Source: Candidatus Aminicenantes bacterium UBA4085 (GTDB lineage Bacteria; Acidobacteriota; Aminicenantia; Aminicenantales; UBA4085). Taken from it: a stretch of DNA of 32,656 bases. Both the position numbers and the translations under genes were made by a program. Shown here piece after piece: positions 8,694-16,584 of the stretch (its first letter is position 1; the number at the start of each line of letters is the position of its first letter). Below the pieces are notes generated by a model, which was not told the DNA's origin, did no database searches, and worked only from the letters and a program-made list of their open reading frames with translations. Where the stretch lies: assembly GCA_002383325.1 (NCBI GenBank), contig DFYJ01000138.1:42501-75156 (forward strand), written 5' to 3'.

Positions 8694-11066
8694 ATGATCC
8701 GAACCATCCTCCGCTTCGCCGCCCTGACCGGGCTCGGCCTGTGGACCGCCGCCCGGCCGTTCCCCCTGACTCTGACCACGGACGAGCTGCGCTGCCGCAT
8801 TGACGGCCGCGGCGCGGTCGTGAGCCTCTACGACCTGGCCGGGGGCCGTGAGCTCCTGGCTCCCGGGCAGCCGGCGCCGCTTCTCTCCATCAAGGCGGGC
8901 GATCGCCTGGAGACGCCGGCGTCCGCCTTCGAGGTCGAGCCGGGCCTCTTGCGGCTGTCCTTCCCGGCCGCCGGCGCGGAGGTCGATGTCCGCGTCCAGG
9001 CCAAGCCGACCCATCTGGTCTTCGAGGTCGTCCGGGCCGAGCCGGCCGATACGATCAAGCTTGGCCTCTGGGGCCCCTTCCCGACCGTGATTGGAAAGAC
9101 CGTGGGCGAGATCGTCGGTGTGGTCCGCGACGGGGTCTTCGGCCTCGGCATCCAGGCCCTCAATCCCAAGACCATCGGCAGCTATCCCGACAACGAAGAG
9201 GGCTTCGATATGTCGCGCGGTCGGGCGGCCGAGGCGCGGCCGTGGGGCAGCGTCCTGCAGGCCTACAGCTTGAACCGCGCTCGGCCCCGGACGGCCGACG
9301 TCTGGCTGGGCCAGTTCCCCAAGATGCCGATCGAGCCGATTCCCGGCCAGACCGTGGTCGGATCGAAAATCGCCCTGTTCGGCTGCCCCGAGCCCCGGGT
9401 GCTCGACCGCTTGGGCGAGATCGAGCTGGCTGAAGGGCTGCCGCACCCCGTGATCGACGGCGTCTGGGCCAAGAAATCTCCCGAGCGGGGCCGGTCCTAT
9501 CTCATCGTCGACTTCGGCGAGGATACGATCGACGAGCTGCTGGGCTATACCCGGCGGGGCGGCTTCATGTCCCTCTATCACATGGAGCCGTTCGAAAGCT
9601 GGGGCCATTTCGAGATCAGCCGCAAGTGGTTCCCCCGCGGGGCGGCCGGCCTGCGGGCCTGCGCCGACAAGGCCAAAACTCTGGGCATCCGGCTGGGCGC
9701 CCACACCCTGACCACCTTCATCCAGACCAACGATCCCTATGTGACTCCGGTCCCGGACCCCCGCCTGGCGCGGACCGGGACGAGCGCGCTGCTGGGCGAC
9801 ATCGGGCCGGCGGACAACACCATCCCGGTCGCCTCGCACGAATATTTCGCCAACGAGAAGGCCAACTGGCTCCACACCGTGGTCGTCGGCGGCGAGCTCA
9901 TCCGCTACCGGGCCGTCTCGGCTGCGGCGCCGTGGACGCTGCTCGACTGCCAGAGAGGGGCCTTCGGGACCAAAGCGACGGCGCATGCCCGCGGGGCCGA
10001 AGTTGGCAAGCTCCTGGACCATCCCTATAAGGTCTTCTTCCCGGGCTTCGAGATGCAGAGGGAGATCGCCCGCGGTTTGGCCCGCCGCTTCAACGAGACG
10101 GGGCTTTCCCAGATGGACTTCGACGGCCACGAGGGAGCCGCGTCCACCGGCCAGGGCGACTACGCCTATGAGCTCTTTCCCGTCGACTTTTTCAACGGTC
10201 TCGATCACGCGGTCATCAACGGGACGAGCAACTCGAAACACTTCTACTGGCACATCAATTCCTACTGCAATTGGGGCGAGCCCTGGTACGAGGGCTTTCG
10301 CGAGAGCATGCAGGAGTACCGGATCAACAACCAAGCCTTGTTCGAGAGAAACTACATTCCGAACATGCTCGGCTGGTACCTGATGCGCGACACGACCAGC
10401 CTGTCCGACGTGGAGTGGATGCTGGCCCGGGCGGCCGGATACGGGGCCGGCTTCGCCTTCACCTCGAACCTCGAGGCGATGCGCAAGAATCCGGAGACCG
10501 GAGCCGTCCTGGACGCCATCCGGGAGTGGGAGACCGTTCGCCGCGCGGCGCTCTTCAGCGCCGCTCAGCGCGAGCGGATGCGGGACCCGAAAACGGAGTT
10601 CCACCTTGAAAAACGGGCCGGCGGCGGATGGGATCTCTTCCCCTTCCGCGAGTCCCCGGCTTTCAGCCACGAGAAGGCCAGCCTCCAGCCGGGCCAACCG
10701 ACCGCGGCCGAATGGCGCTTCGAGAATCCCGATGCCGCGCAGCCTCTCCAGTTCAAGCTGAAAGCTGTCGGCGCGGCGGGCTCCATCGTCCGGCCGCGCT
10801 TGGAGATCGACGGATATCTCGATCTGGTCTACGACATCGAGCTCCTGGCCGGGCAGACGCTCCTCTGCGAGGGGAGCCGGGAGGCGCGCGTCTACGACGA
10901 CAAGGGACGGCAAATCAAGACCGCAGCCGCTTCGGCAGCCCTGCCCGAGATCGGCCGCGGCAGCCACCGCGTCGGGTTCGACGCCGAATTCCGGGGCGAT
11001 GCCGGGCCCAAGGCCGTGGTCACCTTCCGGACCAGGGGCGCGGCGGAGCGGATCCCCGTCCGTTAA
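8694..11066 (+). CDS. Exported TIM-barrel glycosidase-like protein
   Basis: A 790-residue protein with a short N-terminal hydrophobic signal (about residues 1-20). Residues 25-250 look like a beta-sandwich as found before the barrel in many glycoside hydrolases. The middle (about 275-620) has barrel-like strands: GRSYLIVDFGED, GGFMSLYHMEPFESWGHFE, GIRLGAHTLTTF, LSQMDFDGHEG, with the Asp residues of the last motif as candidate catalytic groups, and HAVINGTSNSKHFYWHINSYC in two strands further on. The last 150 residues form a beta domain. Residues 350-440 contain an inserted beta-rich piece (TIPVASHEYFANEK and following). I cannot assign a CAZy family; hydrolysis of a polysaccharide or glycoconjugate in the periplasm or outside is an inference. 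No ribosome site of quality is visible, and the promoter sits directly before the start. Confidence 0.75.
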   Translation: MIRTILRFAALTGLGLWTAARPFPLTLTTDELRCRIDGRGAVVSLYDLAGGRELLAPGQPAPLLSIKAGDRLETPASAFEVEPGLLRLSFPAAGAEVDVRVQAKPTHLVFEVVRAEPADTIKLGLWGPFPTVIGKTVGEIVGVVRDGVFGLGIQALNPKTIGSYPDNEEGFDMSRGRAAEARPWGSVLQAYSLNRARPRTADVWLGQFPKMPIEPIPGQTVVGSKIALFGCPEPRVLDRLGEIELAEGLPHPVIDGVWAKKSPERGRSYLIVDFGEDTIDELLGYTRRGGFMSLYHMEPFESWGHFEISRKWFPRGAAGLRACADKAKTLGIRLGAHTLTTFIQTNDPYVTPVPDPRLARTGTSALLGDIGPADNTIPVASHEYFANEKANWLHTVVVGGELIRYRAVSAAAPWTLLDCQRGAFGTKATAHARGAEVGKLLDHPYKVFFPGFEMQREIARGLARRFNETGLSQMDFDGHEGAASTGQGDYAYELFPVDFFNGLDHAVINGTSNSKHFYWHINSYCNWGEPWYEGFRESMQEYRINNQALFERNYIPNMLGWYLMRDTTSLSDVEWMLARAAGYGAGFAFTSNLEAMRKNPETGAVLDAIREWETVRRAALFSAAQRERMRDPKTEFHLEKRAGGGWDLFPFRESPAFSHEKASLQPGQPTAAEWRFENPDAAQPLQFKLKAVGAAGSIVRPRLEIDGYLDLVYDIELLAGQTLLCEGSREARVYDDKGRQIKTAAASAALPEIGRGSHRVGFDAEFRGDAGPKAVVTFRTRGAAERIPVR

Positions 11067-11245
11067 GCCTCGTTCGGGCCGCGATTCAAGGACAGGGCCG
11101 GGTTCGAAGGCGGGGCCGAGCTTGCGATCCTTTGGCGGTTCTCTTCACATCAACCTCCACCCTGGAATAAAAGTGTAGTATAAGTATCAAGTCGGGATCA
11201 GTTGGCCTTGCCAGCGATGAGCGGCGAAGCTTAAACTCGACAGGA

Positions 11246-11491
11246 ATGCAAGTGATTGAATTAAAAAGAATAAGCATGGAACTGGGCGGTCTTTTCTCGG
11301 AGCTCCCGGATGAGGCCATGATCTCCATCTACAAAGATAAAGAGCCCTATCAAAGGCTCGAAATCGCATTCGGGCTTTGGGCCTTCGCCCGTTCCCTGGT
11401 GAAGGACGGGTTGCGATCGATCCACCCTGATTGGCCGGAGTCGCTTCTAGATGCGGAGACGGCCAAGAGGATGTTGCATGCAGCCGAATGA
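11246..11491 (+). CDS. Small protein paired with a nucleotidyltransferase (probable antitoxin-like partner)
   Basis: An 81-residue protein. The core EPYQRLEIAFGLWAFARSLVKDG followed by LRSIHPDWPE (residues 33-65) matches the layout of small bacterial proteins in which a helix with a conserved Arg is followed by a hydrophobic helix and a (R)xxHPxW/YP turn. Such proteins are usually encoded just before a nucleotidyltransferase of the AbiEii/MNT kind, and that is the case here: the next gene starts inside this one's last 14 bases. A toxin-antitoxin-like role is inferred from this arrangement. The start at 11246 has only a weak ribosome site, and ATG 11276 (residue 11) is an alternative. It is somewhat less GC-rich than its neighbours, as is common for mobile modules. 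Confidence 0.65.
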   Translation: MQVIELKRISMELGGLFSELPDEAMISIYKDKEPYQRLEIAFGLWAFARSLVKDGLRSIHPDWPESLLDAETAKRMLHAAE

Positions 11492-12038
11492 GCTGCTCCA
11501 TCACGTCGCAAGATGCCTTGAGCAGATCGGGATTCCTTACTTTGTTACCGGTGCCGTCGCCGGGATCCTGTATGGCGAACCGCGCCTGACCAATGATATC
11601 GATATCGTGGCCGATATCCGGGACGGGCAGCTTCCCGAGCTCAAACGACGCTTCCCCGAAGATGATTTCTATCTGGACTTGGATTCGGCCGTTCGCGCCA
11701 TCCGGATGAAGACACAGTTCAATATCATCCATCCCGCTTCCGGACTGAAGATCGATGTTATGATCCCATCCGCGCACCCGTTCGACAGAAGCCGGTTCGC
11801 GAGAGTCCGGAGGATCGGCTCCGACGCGCAGAATGAAGCGTGCTTCGCCTCGCCCGAGGACGTTATCATCAAGAAGATGGAATACCACCGGGAAGGCCGC
11901 TCGGAGAAGCATGTCCGGGATATTCTGGGCATCCTCCGAGTATCCGCCGGGCGGATCGACTTCGAGTACATCTCGTCTTGGGCTCATCAGCTCGGCCTGG
12001 ACGACATTTGGACGGCCATCCGCGGCCGTTTGGGATAG
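11478..12038 (+). CDS. Nucleotidyltransferase-fold protein (AbiEii/MNT-like)
   Basis: A 186-residue protein of the polymerase-beta-like nucleotidyltransferase fold. YFVTGAVAGILYGEPRLTNDIDIV holds the active-site pattern: a TGAVAG turn in place of the usual GG, then an Arg-x-Thr-x-Asp-Ile-Asp with two metal-binding acids; LKIDVMIP supplies the third acid. The later EDVIIKKMEYHREGRSEKHVRDI matches the helix seen in AbiEii and related proteins that contacts nucleotide or target. The start ATG 11478 gives the usual N-terminus (MQPNELLHHVARCL) and overlaps the small upstream gene by 14 bases, so the two are translationally coupled. Likely role: toxin that transfers a nucleotide to RNA or protein, or a housekeeping transferase; the pair arrangement favours the first. 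The target is unknown. Confidence 0.8.
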   Translation: MQPNELLHHVARCLEQIGIPYFVTGAVAGILYGEPRLTNDIDIVADIRDGQLPELKRRFPEDDFYLDLDSAVRAIRMKTQFNIIHPASGLKIDVMIPSAHPFDRSRFARVRRIGSDAQNEACFASPEDVIIKKMEYHREGRSEKHVRDILGILRVSAGRIDFEYISSWAHQLGLDDIWTAIRGRLG

Positions 12039-12071
12039 ACCCGGCCGTATCTGTTGGACGAATTCCGTCAC

Positions 12072-12101
12072 TTGACAGCGACGCGCGCCCGCGCATACGA
12101 T
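12072..12101 (+). promoter_or_regulatory. Sigma70-type promoter before the PLP-enzyme gene
   Basis: TTGACA at 12072-12077 is a perfect -35. TACGAT at 12096-12101 follows after 18 bases. The predicted start point is near 12108, giving a leader of about 55 bases before the ATG at 12163. Confidence 0.6.
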
Positions 12102-12107
12102 CATCAC

Positions 12108-12128
12108 CGGCCCGGAGGCTCCGGGCCG
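12108..12128 (+). promoter_or_regulatory. Perfect inverted repeat at the predicted 5' end of the transcript
   Basis: CGGCCCGGAG at 12108-12117 and CTCCGGGCCG at 12119-12128 are exact reverse complements separated by one base; in RNA the stem would be about 8-9 pairs. It begins where transcription from the promoter just upstream should start. It may stabilise the messenger 5' end or be an operator. As a terminator for the nucleotidyltransferase gene it lacks a T-run. Confidence 0.45.
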
Positions 12129-12162
12129 TTCCCGCCCGCCATTTTCATCGCCTAGGAGGCTC

Positions 12163-13530
12163 ATGATGCCGTCGATTCCGTTGAACCGTAGGGAATTTCT
12201 CCGTATGGCCGGCGCCGCCGGCGCCTCGGCCGCCGTCTTCCATCCCGAAGCCCTGGCCCGGGTCGAGTCCGCCGGCCAGACGGTGGAAGGGCAAACGGCC
12301 GAGCAGGTCGCCCGCAACGAGTTCTACTGGCGCGAGATCCAGCTGGCCTTCAAGCTGGACCGCAGCCTGATCAACCTGAACAACGGCTTCACCGCCCCCA
12401 TGCCCCGGGTGGCCCTGGAGTCGGTGAACCGGTATATGGACATGATCAACATGCTGCCGGTCCACTACCAGGGCATGGTGGCCAACAATGTCCAGACCAT
12501 CCGCCGCCGGATGGCCAACGAGTTCGGGGCCGATCCCGAAGAGATCGCCCTGACCCGCGGCGCCAGCGAGGCCCTGCAGATCGTTCAGAACGGCATCGAC
12601 CTGGAGCCCGGCGACGAGGTCATCACCACGGAGCAGGACTACCCCCGCATGCTGACGACCTGGGACCAGCGCATGCGCCGCGACGGCATCAAGATCACCC
12701 GCCTGCAGTTCCCGGTGCCGGCCACCCAGGACTTCCTCTACAACATGTTCGAGAAGGCCGTCAGCCCCAAGACCAAGGTCTTCCACTTCACCCACATCAC
12801 GAACCTCACGGCCCAGCTCTTCCCGGTCCAGCGGCTGAGCCGCCTGGCCCGCTCCAAGGGCATCGTGACCATCGTCGACGGAGCCCACGCCCTGGGCCAC
12901 TTCCCCTTCAAGCTGCGCGACCTGGAGTGCGACGCCTACGGCGTCAGCCTGCACAAGTGGCTGCTGGCCCCGCTGGGCAACGGCCTGCTCTACGTCCGCA
13001 AGGAGATGATCCCGAGGTTCTGGCCCCTGCAGGCTGCGCCCGAACAGCAGGATGCCGACATCCGCAAGTTTGAAAGCATCGGCACCCACCCCTGGGCCAT
13101 CCGGGCGGCCCTGGGCGAGTCGCTGGCTTTCCATCAGGCCATCGGAGCCGACCGCAAGGCGGCCCGCCTGCGCTACCTCAATATGCGCTGGGTCAACGCC
13201 CTCAAGAAGCATGAGCGCATCAAGGTCCTGAGCGAAATCAGCGAGCCGGCCCAGTGCTGGGGCGTCATGGCCGTCAATATCGAGGGCTACGACGTCCGCC
13301 AGCTGGCCAAGTTCATGATGGACCGCTACCGGATCGTGGTTGTCCCCCTGGTCGGCGGCGCCCCGCCGAACTCGGTCTTCGACTACCAGGCCCTGCGGGT
13401 CTCGCCCAACGTCTACACCACCTTGGAAGAGATCGACACCTTCATCGAGGCCATGGAGACGGCCGTCAAGGAAGGCGTCCCCGAGTCGCCGGACCCGATC
13501 CCGGGCTACCCGGCCGACGTCACGATGTAG
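12163..13530 (+). CDS. Tat-exported class V aminotransferase-like PLP enzyme
   Basis: A 455-residue PLP-dependent enzyme of fold type I, related to isopenicillin N epimerase and cysteine desulfurase-like proteins. The N-terminus has a twin-arginine signal, NRREFLRMAGAAGASAA (residues 8-24), so it should be exported folded with its cofactor. LINLNNGFTAPMP (69-81) is the usual substrate-side strand, TRGASEALQ (131-139) binds the cofactor phosphate, VDGAHA (238-243) carries Asp239 for the pyridine nitrogen, and SLHKW (262-266) places Lys265 as the Schiff-base lysine. All key residues are present, so it should be active; the reaction (epimerase, lyase or aminotransferase) cannot be told. AGGAGG lies just before the paired ATG codons at 12163 and 12166; either could be used. 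A small exported protein follows 20 bases later. Confidence 0.88.
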   Translation: MMPSIPLNRREFLRMAGAAGASAAVFHPEALARVESAGQTVEGQTAEQVARNEFYWREIQLAFKLDRSLINLNNGFTAPMPRVALESVNRYMDMINMLPVHYQGMVANNVQTIRRRMANEFGADPEEIALTRGASEALQIVQNGIDLEPGDEVITTEQDYPRMLTTWDQRMRRDGIKITRLQFPVPATQDFLYNMFEKAVSPKTKVFHFTHITNLTAQLFPVQRLSRLARSKGIVTIVDGAHALGHFPFKLRDLECDAYGVSLHKWLLAPLGNGLLYVRKEMIPRFWPLQAAPEQQDADIRKFESIGTHPWAIRAALGESLAFHQAIGADRKAARLRYLNMRWVNALKKHERIKVLSEISEPAQCWGVMAVNIEGYDVRQLAKFMMDRYRIVVVPLVGGAPPNSVFDYQALRVSPNVYTTLEEIDTFIEAMETAVKEGVPESPDPIPGYPADVTM

Positions 13531-13550
13531 GGGACGCGGGGAGGAGAAAG

Positions 13551-13973
13551 ATGAAACGTCCAGCAGCCCTCATCACGATCGCGGCGGCAGGCCTGCTTCT
13601 CGCCGGCGCCGCCCTGGCTCAGACCCCGGCCGTGTTCAAGGTCCCCTTCGCCTTCAAGATCGGGACCAAGAACCCGGCCGCCGGCGCCTACGCCCTGGCC
13701 GGGGTCAAGGACAACCAGATCACCCTCAAGCAGGAGGCGACGGGCAAGGAATACCTCGTCCCCTTCACGGAGAAGCTGACCCCGCCGGAGAGGGCCCCGT
13801 CCGGGGCGCGGCTGGTCTTCGACGAGGTGGGCGACTTCGCCCCGTCCTACACCGAGTATGTCACGGTCTATATCTTATCCGAGGTCTGGGTATCCGGGAC
13901 GGAAGGCTACCGCGTCCATCTGACTAAGGGCGCCCACAAGACCAAGGTGGTAGCGGCGGAGGCGGCCAAGTAG
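13551..13973 (+). CDS. Small exported beta-rich protein of the VPFxF type
   Basis: A 140-residue protein with a Sec signal peptide (about residues 1-24, ending ALAQ). The mature part starts with FKVPFAFKIGTKNPAAGAYAL, close in pattern to the many small acidobacterial exported proteins that read VPFDFxVGxKxLPAGxY; after it come alternating strands, a Thr-rich KQEATGKEYLVPF and an acidic VFDEVGDF. No catalytic residues can be named, and the function of the family is unknown to me. GAGGAGA lies just before the ATG at 13551. It starts 20 bases after the PLP-enzyme stop on the same strand, so cotranscription is likely. The family pattern is a main reason for placing this half of the window near Acidobacteriota/Aminicenantes. 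Confidence 0.82.
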   Translation: MKRPAALITIAAAGLLLAGAALAQTPAVFKVPFAFKIGTKNPAAGAYALAGVKDNQITLKQEATGKEYLVPFTEKLTPPERAPSGARLVFDEVGDFAPSYTEYVTVYILSEVWVSGTEGYRVHLTKGAHKTKVVAAEAAK

Positions 13974-14047
13974 CCCGGTCCATACTTTTTCCGCTCCTCC
14001 GGCGTATATACAGAGTGGAGCGTCTTCTGTCCCGCCGGAGGTTGTTC

Positions 14048-16465
14048 ATGAGACGGCAATTTCTTTCCGCCCTGGCCCTGACTTTGGTTTGCCTCTTGGC
14101 CGCTTGCGCGCCCGGCCAGGCGCCGGCCCCCGGCGCCGAATCGTTCCTGACGCCCGTCGAGCCGCCTTCCAGCCGCTATGTCATTGACGCCCGGCTGGAT
14201 GCCGCCGCGGGGGCGGTGGAAGGGCGGGAGAAGGTCACCCTCAGGAACACCGGCCGCGTCGCCATCCCCGCCGTCGCCTTCGACTGGGCCGTAGGGCCGC
14301 AATCGACCCTCGAGGTTTCGGCCGGAGGCCGCCGTATCTTCCCCCCCGAGGGAGGCGTCTCTGATCCGCGGCCGCGGCCGATCCTGGTCACGCTTCCCGA
14401 GCCCTTGGCGCCGGGAGCCTCCATCGAGCTGGAGGCGGCCTTCGGCCAGCGGGCGGAATCCTCCTGGAGCCGGACCGGCCTCTCCTCCAGCGCCTGGTAC
14501 CCCCGGCTGTGGTGGGACGGCCTGGCCCATCACGACGCCTACTCCGTCAAGCTGGAAGCGCCCGAGGGATTCGCGGTCGCGGCCAGCGGGCGCCTCGATC
14601 CCAAAACCGGCCGCCACGAGGCCGCCGCCGCCCGGACCTTCGGTCTCTGGCTGGCGCCCGGCCTGAAGACGGCCTCGCGGGAAGTCGACGGTGTCCTGAT
14701 CACCTCCTATTTCACCGACAAGGGGGCCAAGGCCGCCGCCGTCTGCCTGGAAACGGCGGCCGACGCGGTCCACTTCTACAAGGGGTGGCTGGGCTTCTAT
14801 CCCTTCCTCTTCCTCCACATCATCCCGGGCGGAGCCGGGCGCTGGGGCGGCTACCCGGTGGCGACCGGCATCGTGGCCATCCACGGCCTGGAGACCTACG
14901 TCGACGGCGAGCCTCCGACCCACTGGCAGCACATCACGTCGCACGAGATCGGCCACGAGTACTGGGGAGAGTGGGTCCCCGACGGCGACGACCCCTCCTG
15001 GGTCTGGATCGCCATGGGCATCTTCGCCGACACCGAGTACATGACCGTCCGCGGCTTCGACCCGGCCCGGGCCAAGAAATGGATGGGGAACTATATCAAC
15101 GCCATTCCCATGTACTACGACACGTCCCTCGATGCCCCGCCGGGCCGGGAGGATGCCGTCCGTTTCGACTTCAACAACATCGTTGTCCACAGCAAGGGGC
15201 CGGCGGTAGCTTACGCCTTGGACGAGGCGCTGGGGCGGGACGTCTTCCTGAAGATCTACAAGCGCTGTTTGCGCGATTTCGCCGGCCGGCGCTTCGGCTG
15301 GCGGGACCTGAAGGCGGTCGCCGAGGAGGAGAGCGGCCGGAACCTGGCTTGGTTCTTCGACGCCTGGGTCAGGTCGAACCAGTACCTCTGCTATGGCTCC
15401 GAGACGGAGGAAAGCCGCCCGGATGGGAACGGCGGCTTCATCACCGAAGTCCGGCTCCTGCGGCTGGGGACGATGTCGATGCCGGTGCCGGTCCTGGCCG
15501 AATTCGGCGACGGATCGACCCAGGCCGCTCGGGCCGATCGGACTCGAGCGGTCACGCCGCTGACCTTCAAGAGCCGGGCTCCGCTGCGCGGGATCGCCAT
15601 CGATCCCTCCGGACGCTGGGCCGGGGTCGAGGCGCCGATCCCGCCGGTCTCCGCGGCCGCGGCCGCCGCGCTGGCCTTCGGCTGGGGACCGGAGGAGGCT
15701 GGAAGCGTCTATGCCGCCCTTAAAGACGAGCCGATCATCCAGGCTTCGATCTGGTATAAGCTCGGCCTGGACCTTTATGGGGCCAACCGCCGGGAAGAAG
15801 CTTCAGAGTGCTTCGGCAAGGCCGACCGCCCGACGGCCGATCCCATTTGGCGCTTCGGGGCCCTGGGCTGGCGAGGCCTCCTGGCGGATATGAAGGGGCG
15901 CCGAGCGGAGGCTGTCGCCTTTTATAAGGCGGCCCTGGCCATCGCGCCGGACAGGCCCGTGCGGCACGACCAGTTCAAGATCACCATGGACAAGGCCTGG
16001 ATGGAGGAGCGGCTGAAGACGCCCTACGTGCCGGGAAGCCGGGCCCAGGTGCCGGAACATCCCACCGCCGCCCGGCTCGTGAGTTTTGTCGACGACCTGG
16101 ATTGGGAGAAGGTGGGACAGACGCCCCTCCTGGTCTATCGCAAGACGGCCGGATTGGCGATCACGGACGCGCGTTTCTGGTTCAAGCTGGGCCTTCTCCT
16201 TTACGACAGCCGATATGACAAAGAAAGCCTGGCAGCCTTCCTCAAAACGGCCGAATTGGAAAAAACGGGCGTGACCGCCTTCGCCGCGCTCGTCTGGCAG
16301 GGCCATATGAACGACCTGCTCCGGAACCGTCCGGCGGCGCTGGAATGCTACAAAGCTGCGCTGGCGATCGATCCCGGGACGGCCATGAAGCACAGCCAGT
16401 GGGGGATGACCATCGACCGGGCCTGGGTCGAGGAGCGCCTGCGGGCGCCGTTCGCGCGGAAATGA
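14048..16465 (+). CDS. M1-peptidase-like lipoprotein with C-terminal helical repeats
   Basis: An 805-residue protein. The signal MRRQFLSALALTLVCLLAAC ends in a lipobox (LAAC, lipid on Cys20). Residues about 40-230 are the N-terminal beta saddle of M1 aminopeptidases. A gluzincin site follows: SHEIGHEYWGEW gives His299, Glu300 and His303. In M1 enzymes a WLNEG motif 19 residues after the second His supplies the third zinc ligand; here that segment reads WIAMGIFADTEYM, with Ala322 and Met323 in place of Asn-Glu, so the third ligand is not visible. The substrate-side GAMEN motif is replaced by GGYPVATG. Residues about 555-800 hold two TPR-like blocks, each ending in a similar LAI(A/D)P segment and a later ERL(K/R)xP(Y/F). 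I choose ATG 14048 because CCGGAGG lies 7 bases before it and the lipobox follows. Activity is doubtful; a binding role is possible. Confidence 0.8.
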   Translation: MRRQFLSALALTLVCLLAACAPGQAPAPGAESFLTPVEPPSSRYVIDARLDAAAGAVEGREKVTLRNTGRVAIPAVAFDWAVGPQSTLEVSAGGRRIFPPEGGVSDPRPRPILVTLPEPLAPGASIELEAAFGQRAESSWSRTGLSSSAWYPRLWWDGLAHHDAYSVKLEAPEGFAVAASGRLDPKTGRHEAAAARTFGLWLAPGLKTASREVDGVLITSYFTDKGAKAAAVCLETAADAVHFYKGWLGFYPFLFLHIIPGGAGRWGGYPVATGIVAIHGLETYVDGEPPTHWQHITSHEIGHEYWGEWVPDGDDPSWVWIAMGIFADTEYMTVRGFDPARAKKWMGNYINAIPMYYDTSLDAPPGREDAVRFDFNNIVVHSKGPAVAYALDEALGRDVFLKIYKRCLRDFAGRRFGWRDLKAVAEEESGRNLAWFFDAWVRSNQYLCYGSETEESRPDGNGGFITEVRLLRLGTMSMPVPVLAEFGDGSTQAARADRTRAVTPLTFKSRAPLRGIAIDPSGRWAGVEAPIPPVSAAAAAALAFGWGPEEAGSVYAALKDEPIIQASIWYKLGLDLYGANRREEASECFGKADRPTADPIWRFGALGWRGLLADMKGRRAEAVAFYKAALAIAPDRPVRHDQFKITMDKAWMEERLKTPYVPGSRAQVPEHPTAARLVSFVDDLDWEKVGQTPLLVYRKTAGLAITDARFWFKLGLLLYDSRYDKESLAAFLKTAELEKTGVTAFAALVWQGHMNDLLRNRPAALECYKAALAIDPGTAMKHSQWGMTIDRAWVEERLRAPFARK

Positions 16466-16467
16466 TC

Positions 16468-16496
16468 GCCGGCCGCGGGCCGGCCGGGAATTTCTT
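16468..16496 (+). terminator. Possible hairpin terminator after the M1-like gene
   Basis: GCCGGCC at 16468-16474 and GGCCGGC at 16478-16484 pair around a GCG loop and are followed by a short AATTTCTT run. It begins 3 bases after the stop at 16465 and lies between convergent genes. The T-run is weak. Confidence 0.4.
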
Positions 16497-16584
16497 GCTG
16501 TCGGCGACCGGGACGCCGATAGGGGCTATGGCCGCGACGAACGCCGCGATGCCGTCGTGCGGCATCTTGGCGGACTTCGGGCCT

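Noticed and set aside
8574..10967. 797-codon open frame on the minus strand
   Set aside because: It is the complement of the exported barrel protein. Long antisense frames are expected where GC-rich codons with third-position G or C suppress stop codons.
11164..11190. TATAAG element before the small-protein gene at 11246
   Set aside because: It looks like a -10 element, but no matching -35 was found at 16-18 bases, so I do not call a promoter.
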